A DNA stretch of 10,754 nucleotides from positions 1 to 10,754 of the forward strand of contig JBKHXU010000018.1 in the NCBI GenBank assembly GCA_046565865.1. The letters are read 5' to 3'. Source of the DNA: JBKHXU01 sp046565865. GTDB lineage: Bacteria > Pseudomonadota > Gammaproteobacteria > Acidiferrobacterales > Sulfurifustaceae. Under the pieces are notes generated by a model. That model saw only the letters and a program-made list of their open reading frames with translations. It was not told the origin of the DNA and made no database searches. Positions 5,166 through 10,754 of the stretch are shown piece by piece (position 1 is the first letter of the stretch; each line of letters begins with the position of its first letter). Made by a program: the position numbers and the translations under genes.

Positions 5166-8018
5166 TTGCTGCGTCTCTGTACGTCGTTGTTGCTCGTGGT
5201 CGTTAGCGCCTCCTCTTTCGCCAGTGCCGCCGAGCCGTCCGTGTCGGCGTTACCGCACGACACGGCGATCACCTATGGCACGCTTCCAAACGGCATGCGT
5301 TACTGGATCCGCCCCGACGTGGCGCCGGCCGGCAAGGCCACGCTGTGGCTGCGCGTCGCCACCGGTTCGCTCAACGAGGAGGATCATGAGCGCGGGCTCG
5401 CGCATTTCCTGGAACACATGGCGTTCAACGGCAGCGCCAACTTCCCGGCCGGCACGCTGATCAAGCGCTTCGAGGCCGTCGGGCTCACGTTCGGTGCGCA
5501 TCAGAACGCGACCACCGGGTTCCTCGATACTATATATAAGCTCACGATTCCGAATACGCCGGCGACGCTCGACATGAGCCTCATGTATTTCGCCGACGTC
5601 GCGTCGCGCCTGACGTTGGACAAGGCGGAAGTCGAACGCGAGCGCCACGTGGTGCTGGCGGAGCGCCGCGCGCGCGACAACGCCGCCAATCGTGCCTTCA
5701 ACAAGCAACTGCACGCCTTGGTCCCAGGCTCGCGCTTCTCGCAACGTCTGCCGCTCGGCGACGAACAGGTGATCCGCCAGGCGACGACCGAACAACTGCG
5801 CGCGTACTACCAAAAATGGTATCGCCCCGACAACACCGTGCTCATGGTCGCCGGCGATGTCGATCCGGCGGCGCTCGCGCGCCTGGTCGAAAAGCATTTC
5901 GGCGCCTGGAAGGTGTCGGCGCCCCGGCCGCTGCCGGCGAGTCCCGGGATACGCCCTTATACCGTCGACGCCGCCGAGGTGTTGAGCGAGTACGGCCTCG
6001 TCAACGCCGAAATCAATCTGGCGCATCTCGAGCCGCCGCGCAACTTCGCCAGCCAAGCGGGCTATCGTCGCTGGCTGGTGCAACTGCTCGGCAATCGCAT
6101 GTTGAATACGCGCTTGCGCGAACAAGTGCTGGAAGGTCATGCGCCGTATCAAACCGCCGCGGTCACCGGCGACACCTCGTTCGGCACGACGTTGGTCGAG
6201 GCGCGCGCCAAGGGTGATCCCACCCAATGGCGGGCGATGGTCCACGCGCTGGCGATCGAGCTCAAACGTGCGCGCGAGCACGGGTTCACCGAGGATGAGT
6301 TCCGACATGCCGTCGACGTGCTGCGCGCCGAGTTTGAGCGCGACGCGATGGAGCAGGCGGATTTCTCGCCAACGCGCTGGCTCGGCATGATGGACACCGC
6401 CATCGAAGAAGAACGCCGGCCGCTGAATCCGCGCCAGGAGTTCGAGCTGGCCGCGCGGCTGCTCGCGACGGTCACCCCCGCGGATGTGACCGACGCCGTG
6501 CGCGCGCGCTATGGTGCCGGCCAGCGCAAGCTGTTGTTGGCGCTGCCAAAGCGCGACGACCTCCCGCCGCCGCCGCCGGATGCGTTGCTGAGGTTGCTGC
6601 ACGACGCCGAAAAAACGCCGGTCGCGCCGCTCGCCGTGCGCAAGGCGCCGGTGCGTCTGCTTGATAAGGATCCGAACGGCGGCAGCATCGCGAACCGTAC
6701 CGACGACGCGGATGTGAACGTTGTGTCGGCGACGCTCAGCAATGGCGTGCGGGTGCACGTGCATCCGACCGCTTACCAGAAGAATCATGTGAGCGTGCGC
6801 ATCACGCTGGCCGGTGGACGTGTCCTTGAGACCGAGGCGAATCGCGGTATCTCCGAGGTCGCGGCGCTGCCGTTCAAGGTGCCGGCGACCGAGCGCTTCA
6901 GTTCCAGCGAACTGCGTCGCTGGCTTGCGCCGAAACACGTGAGCGTCAGCGGTCGTGATACCGCTGGCGGGATCGAGCTCGATATCGCCGGTCAGCGACG
7001 CGATCTCGAAGACGGATTCCGCCTGGCGCATTTGCTGCTCACGCGCGCCCACATCGAGCAGCCGATGTTCGACATGTGGCAACGCCAAGCGCTCGAGCGC
7101 CAAGCGAACCGCGAGGGCAGCGTGCACGCGCAGTTGAACGACCGCGTCGACGCGCTGCTCACCAGCAACGATCCGCGGTTCCGCGTGCTGACGCCGGACA
7201 ACGCGCGCCGCCTCACGCGCGAAAGCGGTCAGGTATGGCTCGATGGGTTGCTCAAGCGCGCACCGATCGAAGTCGCGATCGTCGGCGATCTGCCGGCGGA
7301 CGAGGCGTTGCAGTTGGCGACGCGGTATCTCGGCACGTTGAGCAAGCGCGAGCCGGCGGCCGGCGCATACGCGGCGGCGCGCGCGCTGAAGGCGGCACCG
7401 GGTCCGCACTCAGCGGAGATCAAGGTCGATACGTCGACGCCGAAGGCGATGGTTTATGTTGGCTGGCGCGGCGCCGACTGGCGGGACGTGTACGACTGGC
7501 ACATGCTCGATCTCGCCGGGCGCATCATTACCAACCGTCTATTGACCGAGGTGCGCGAGCGCCGCGGCCTGGCGTACTCGGTGCGCGCGCGTTCGTCGCC
7601 GCACACGCTGTATCAGGGCAACAGCCGGTTTCGAGTTTCGTTCGCGGTCGATCCGAACAAGGCCGACGAGGCCGCGCGCGTGGTCGAGGCCGTGGTCGAC
7701 GATTTCGTGCGCAACGGTCCGACGCCGGAAGAACTCAGCATCGCGCGCGAGCAGGCGGCGAATAATTTCCGCAGCGGTTCGCGCACGCCGGAGTTCTGGC
7801 TCGACATCCTGTCCGATCTGGAATACATGGGCGCCGATCTGGCGTGGGTGAAGTCGTACCTGCAAGACGTTTCGCACCATACCCCGGACCAGATGATGGC
7901 GGTGGTGCGCAAGTACGTGCGGCCGGACCGTTATGTGCGCGTGATCGGCGCGCCGGCCGACGCACCGACCTCGACCGCGGCCGAAGATACGCGCAAGCCG
8001 CTGGCGAATATCAACTAA
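5166..8018 (+). CDS. M16 family zinc metallopeptidase (pitrilysin/insulinase-like), exported
   Basis: This is a two-halved M16 protease of about 950 residues. A signal peptide (LRLCTSLLLVVV, then SSFASA before AEPS) points to the periplasm. The N-terminal half holds the inverted zinc motif HFLEH (codons 5403-5417) and the downstream E-x6-E pair (in ERERHVVLAE, about 5640-5663) that supplies the third ligand. The second half, from VSATLSNGVRV (about 6724), has GISEVAALPF where the zinc motif would be, so it is catalytically inactive as usual for the C-terminal half. It keeps the R-x6-Y substrate-binding pair in RERRGLAYS (about 7554-7580). A TTG at 5166 with AAAGG 9 nt upstream gives a compact 21-22 residue signal peptide. 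A GTG at 5067 would add 33 atypical residues and has no ribosome binding site. These enzymes degrade peptides in the envelope; the natural substrate is unknown. Family call firm, start uncertain. Confidence 0.92.
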   Translation: MLRLCTSLLLVVVSASSFASAAEPSVSALPHDTAITYGTLPNGMRYWIRPDVAPAGKATLWLRVATGSLNEEDHERGLAHFLEHMAFNGSANFPAGTLIKRFEAVGLTFGAHQNATTGFLDTIYKLTIPNTPATLDMSLMYFADVASRLTLDKAEVERERHVVLAERRARDNAANRAFNKQLHALVPGSRFSQRLPLGDEQVIRQATTEQLRAYYQKWYRPDNTVLMVAGDVDPAALARLVEKHFGAWKVSAPRPLPASPGIRPYTVDAAEVLSEYGLVNAEINLAHLEPPRNFASQAGYRRWLVQLLGNRMLNTRLREQVLEGHAPYQTAAVTGDTSFGTTLVEARAKGDPTQWRAMVHALAIELKRAREHGFTEDEFRHAVDVLRAEFERDAMEQADFSPTRWLGMMDTAIEEERRPLNPRQEFELAARLLATVTPADVTDAVRARYGAGQRKLLLALPKRDDLPPPPPDALLRLLHDAEKTPVAPLAVRKAPVRLLDKDPNGGSIANRTDDADVNVVSATLSNGVRVHVHPTAYQKNHVSVRITLAGGRVLETEANRGISEVAALPFKVPATERFSSSELRRWLAPKHVSVSGRDTAGGIELDIAGQRRDLEDGFRLAHLLLTRAHIEQPMFDMWQRQALERQANREGSVHAQLNDRVDALLTSNDPRFRVLTPDNARRLTRESGQVWLDGLLKRAPIEVAIVGDLPADEALQLATRYLGTLSKREPAAGAYAAARALKAAPGPHSAEIKVDTSTPKAMVYVGWRGADWRDVYDWHMLDLAGRIITNRLLTEVRERRGLAYSVRARSSPHTLYQGNSRFRVSFAVDPNKADEAARVVEAVVDDFVRNGPTPEELSIAREQAANNFRSGSRTPEFWLDILSDLEYMGADLAWVKSYLQDVSHHTPDQMMAVVRKYVRPDRYVRVIGAPADAPTSTAAEDTRKPLANIN

Positions 8019-8030
8019 CGCGTTGCGCCG

Positions 8031-10754
8031 CTACTGCACTGGCGCATCGCGCTCGTCGCGCACGCGCAGCGAGCGCGTGTCGTGCAGCGGCGAGCGCTGT
8101 AGCGTGGTGCGCGCCGCCCATTCGTCCGACGGCGTCAGCGTCGTCAAGAACCGCACCTCACCTGCAGTCTGAACCGCGATCGGTTCGCCGTCGCGATAGA
8201 GCACGCGATTGCCCGCCAGCGCCGGCACGCGCGCGCCGGGGGTGATGATACCGACGAGGTTCAGCGGATCGACCGCGCTCAGCGCCACCAGCGTACCGGT
8301 TCTGGCGCGGCGCCGGGTTTCGCGCAACAGACCCACGGCGTCCGGTAGCGCATATTGTTCGCCGGCGACGCCGCCGACGAAGCGCCCGCCGCGAATCTCG
8401 CCGCGCGCTTCGAGCCGGCGATACGCGCGCAGCAACTGATACCACGGCGGCAATAGCGCCGGCTCGCGCTCGAGCAGGCGGCGAAACACGACGCCATAGC
8501 GCGCCAGCAACAGGCGCGCAATCGCCTCGGTGGTTTCTTCCGTGTGCGTGGCCTTCGCGGCATGACTCGTCTGTCTCTCCCGCGTCGGCGCGGGCGAGGT
8601 TATCTCCTTGGCGGAAACCGGCAGCAACGTCCAGCGACCGGCATCTTCCAACCCGAACACCGGCGCGCGGCGGCGGCGATAGTTATGCGCACGGCGCCGA
8701 TCGGCCGGCAGCAGCAGCGCGCGCAGGCCGGTGAAACTGTCGGCGTGCACGAGGCCCGCGGCGACCAGTTCGCCCAGCGCCGCCTCCGCCTGCGAGCGCA
8801 AGAGGCCGGCGCCGGCCGCCATCTCGTCGAAAAACGATGCGCCATGGGTGCGCAAGTACGCCGCGATCGCGCCGGCGTGCGCCGACAGCGGCGGTGCCGT
8901 GTCGAGCGGACGCAACGCCTGCCACGTCGCGCGATGCGCGCGCAGCAAAAACGCGATCGGCGTTGCCCGCACCGGGCCGCCGCCGCGCGCCGGTTCGCCA
9001 TTCGACTTGGGCGGCGTGAGCCGAGCCCAAAACGCGCGCCCGCTCAAACACAAACTGTCGAGCCACGCGGGATCGTAATCGTGCAGCCGCACCGGCAGCA
9101 GGTCGGACTCCCACGCCGCGGCCGCCGCCTCGTAGCCTTCGAGCTGATCGATCACGGTCGCGAGCGCCTGCGGACCTTCCGGGCGCGGCTCGGTCGTGAG
9201 CCCGTGCCAGGCGAACAGGAAGCGCATGAAATCGAGCGCCGTGACCGGCTCGATCTCGGCGCGCAACGTCTTGATCGTGTAGCGGTGGATGCGCGCCAGC
9301 AACCGGCGCTCGCACCATTCGGAGTCGGCGGCGTTGGCGTTAAATTTCCCGCGCAGCACAAAGCCTTCCTGTTCGAGCGCGGCGAGCGCCATGTCCATCG
9401 CTGTCGCGGTAACGCCGAGCGGCTGTGCCAGGCGTGCGCCGGTGACGGGCCCCAACCCCTGCAGGCGCGCGCGGGCGATTTCGACCAGCGCCGTGTCCGC
9501 ATTCCATGCGCGCGCGGCGAACTCATCGGGCACGGTGACGGGGGGCTCGACCACGGCGTCCGGCAACAGCGCACGGAACATCGGCAGATTTTCGGCCGCG
9601 ACCCACAGCGGCTCGGCGGCGATGACGCGCGTCGCGCGGCCGTCGCGCAGCAAACGATCGAGGAACGGTCGCCAACGATTGGCATCGCCCTCGGCTTCCG
9701 TCACGAACGCGAGCGACAGCAGCGCGTCGTGCAGTTCATCGGCATTCTCTGCCGTCGGCCAGGCCTCGGCCGCGACTTGCGCGATCGCTTGCGGATCGAG
9801 GCGGCCGAGGTCGGCGGCGCTGGTCGGGTCGAGCCAGCGCCGGCTGCTCACCGCTTGCGTGCGCCGCTCTTCGAGCGGTGCGTCGTCCAGGAACGCGTAC
9901 GGTTTGGCGTTGAGAATTTCCTGCGCTAGCGGCGACGGATGCGGCAGGTCGCGCGCAAGCACCTTGATGTCGCCGCGTTCGAGCGCGCGCAGCACGCGGA
10001 TCAAGCCGTCGACGTCCATCGCCTCGTGCAGGCAATCGGCGATGGTTTGGTCCACGAGCGGGTGGCTCGGCACTTCGCGCTCGCCGCGTAGGTTCTCGGC
10101 GCAGGCGATCTGATCCGGAAACACCACCGCGATCAAGTCCTCGGCGTCCATGCGTCGGAACGCCGCCGGGCGTTTGGCGCCGCCGCGCGCGCGTTTGATG
10201 GCGAGGGCGATGGTGGCGTTCCAGCGCCAGCGCGTGGTGAAGAGCGGCGCATCGAGCAGCGCCTGCACCAGCACATCACGCACGCTGTTGCTGTGCAGGT
10301 AGCGCGCGACCTCGTCCAACGCGAAGCTGTGCGTCTCGCCGAGCGACAACACGATGCTGTCCTCGGTCGCCGCCGCTTGCAGCTCGAAGTTGAATTGACG
10401 GCAGAAGCGCTTGCGCAGGCTCAAGCCCCAGGCGCGGTTGATGCGCGAGCCGAACGGCGCATGGATCACGAGCTGCATGCCGCCCGATTCGTCGAAGAAG
10501 CGTTCGAGCACCACGGTCCGTTGCGTCGGTATGACGCCGAGCACACCCTTCGCCGCCGCCAGGTACTCGATCAGCTGTTCGGCCGCCGCCAACGGCAGGC
10601 GGTAGGTCGCCATGGCCCATTCCACCGCGTGATGGAGGGAATCGGTATCGATGTGCGTGAGCTTGGCGTCGACCGCCGCGCGTAGCGCCGACACCGCGTG
10701 CGACAGCTCGTCGGTTCGCGCCGGCGCCTCACCGAACCAAAACGGAATGGTCGG
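8031..10754 (-). CDS. lhr: Lhr-family ATP-dependent helicase, C-terminal part (5' partial)
   Basis: The frame stays open to the right edge, where it reads PTIPFWFGEAPARTDELS, a segment that in Lhr follows the RecA-like motor domains. The gene therefore begins outside the window and its ATPase motifs cannot be inspected. The visible 907 residues contain HAPFGSRINRAWGLSLRKR (about 10407-10463), the long winged-helix and C-terminal region typical of full-length bacterial Lhr, and RYGVVFRRLL with RLEARGEIRGGRFVGG (about 8360-8505). Near the end come DPLNLVGIITPG and GNRVLYRDGEP (about 8180-8270). Lhr is a 3'-to-5' DNA helicase linked to DNA repair; the E. coli C-terminal region has also been reported to have uracil-DNA glycosylase activity that needs an Asp close to the C terminus. 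The present protein ends RDERDAPVQ, so an Asp is nearby, but equivalence is unproven. A palindromic stretch lies in the linker at 8575-8598. The stop codon is 12 bp from the convergent M16 gene. Confidence 0.93.
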   Translation of the reverse strand, partial: PTIPFWFGEAPARTDELSHAVSALRAAVDAKLTHIDTDSLHHAVEWAMATYRLPLAAAEQLIEYLAAAKGVLGVIPTQRTVVLERFFDESGGMQLVIHAPFGSRINRAWGLSLRKRFCRQFNFELQAAATEDSIVLSLGETHSFALDEVARYLHSNSVRDVLVQALLDAPLFTTRWRWNATIALAIKRARGGAKRPAAFRRMDAEDLIAVVFPDQIACAENLRGEREVPSHPLVDQTIADCLHEAMDVDGLIRVLRALERGDIKVLARDLPHPSPLAQEILNAKPYAFLDDAPLEERRTQAVSSRRWLDPTSAADLGRLDPQAIAQVAAEAWPTAENADELHDALLSLAFVTEAEGDANRWRPFLDRLLRDGRATRVIAAEPLWVAAENLPMFRALLPDAVVEPPVTVPDEFAARAWNADTALVEIARARLQGLGPVTGARLAQPLGVTATAMDMALAALEQEGFVLRGKFNANAADSEWCERRLLARIHRYTIKTLRAEIEPVTALDFMRFLFAWHGLTTEPRPEGPQALATVIDQLEGYEAAAAAWESDLLPVRLHDYDPAWLDSLCLSGRAFWARLTPPKSNGEPARGGGPVRATPIAFLLRAHRATWQALRPLDTAPPLSAHAGAIAAYLRTHGASFFDEMAAGAGLLRSQAEAALGELVAAGLVHADSFTGLRALLLPADRRRAHNYRRRRAPVFGLEDAGRWTLLPVSAKEITSPAPTRERQTSHAAKATHTEETTEAIARLLLARYGVVFRRLLEREPALLPPWYQLLRAYRRLEARGEIRGGRFVGGVAGEQYALPDAVGLLRETRRRARTGTLVALSAVDPLNLVGIITPGARVPALAGNRVLYRDGEPIAVQTAGEVRFLTTLTPSDEWAARTTLQRSPLHDTRSLRVRDERDAPVQ
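8575..8598. repeat. Palindromic segment inside the lhr coding region
   Basis: CTCTCCCGCG (8575-8584) and CGCGGGCGAG (8589-8598) pair with a single mismatch around a TCGG loop. The arrangement (CTC, CCCGCG, short loop, CGCGGG, GAG) resembles short REP-type palindromes. It is read in frame by lhr as part of a poorly conserved, polar linker (SPAPTRERQTSHA). It may be an in-frame insertion of a REP-like unit or a chance palindrome in GC-rich sequence. Confidence 0.4.

Noticed and set aside
5527..5540. TATATATA tract inside the M16 gene resembling the one at 4906-4913
   Set aside because: It encodes conserved protease residues (DTIYKL); similarity is a short AT run, too little to call a repeat.
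5250..7409. A 719-codon open frame on the minus strand, opposite the M16 protease
   Set aside because: It is the mirror frame of a GC-rich coding sequence. Its product is Arg/His/Gln-rich without recognisable domains, while the plus strand encodes an unmistakable M16 protease.
8544..9929. A 461-codon open frame on the plus strand inside lhr
   Set aside because: Low-complexity Arg/Ala/Gln-rich product opposite a clear Lhr sequence; a shadow of GC-rich codon use.
1..10754. CRISPR array, tRNA, rRNA, insertion sequence, integrase or toxin-antitoxin pair
   Set aside because: No regularly spaced repeats, no cloverleaf or rRNA-like sequence, no transposase or recombinase motifs, and no small gene pair of that kind were seen on either strand.

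Overview
The window comes from a GC-rich proteobacterial chromosome, most likely a gammaproteobacterium. The evidence is an AgmX/PglI-type TonB-like protein, a DUF1841 protein, endonuclease III, a stand-alone TfoX C-terminal domain and a long Lhr helicase, all with dense GC-rich coding and short intergenic gaps. I see no phage, transposase, CRISPR, tRNA or rRNA. The genus cannot be fixed from this sequence alone.

Layout: (1) Bases 1-831 (+) hold the 3' part of an AgmX/PglI-type energy-transducer gene that begins outside the window. (2) A REP-like palindrome (839-871) separates it from a convergent radical SAM gene, arsS (878-1912, -). (3) A divergent intergenic region of 155 bp leads into a small TfoX C-terminal-domain gene (2068-2319, +). 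Its stop overlaps a decayed GNAT acetyltransferase remnant (2316-2534), which has lost its core and carries a 1-nt frameshift. (4) A tight minus-strand operon follows, in transcription order nth (4787-4074), a FIST-domain sensor gene (4077-2968) and a DUF1841 gene (2968-2531). Its cistrons overlap by 4 bp and 1 bp. (5) A 378-bp region (4788-5165) without a recognised gene contains four consecutive hairpins. It precedes a periplasmic M16 (pitrilysin-like) zinc protease (5166-8018, +). (6) Only 12 bp further on, convergent, lies the C-terminal two-thirds or so of the helicase gene lhr (8031-10754, -), whose motor domains lie beyond the window.

Functionally this is mostly a mixed housekeeping region: envelope energy transduction, periplasmic proteolysis, DNA repair (nth, lhr) and arsenic chemistry (arsS). 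No new multi-gene system is obvious. The points most worth a second look are the GNAT remnant coupled to the TfoX-C gene, the FIST sensor translationally coupled to a DNA-repair gene, the in-frame insertion in ArsS, a palindromic in-frame segment in the Lhr linker, and the structured leader before the M16 gene.
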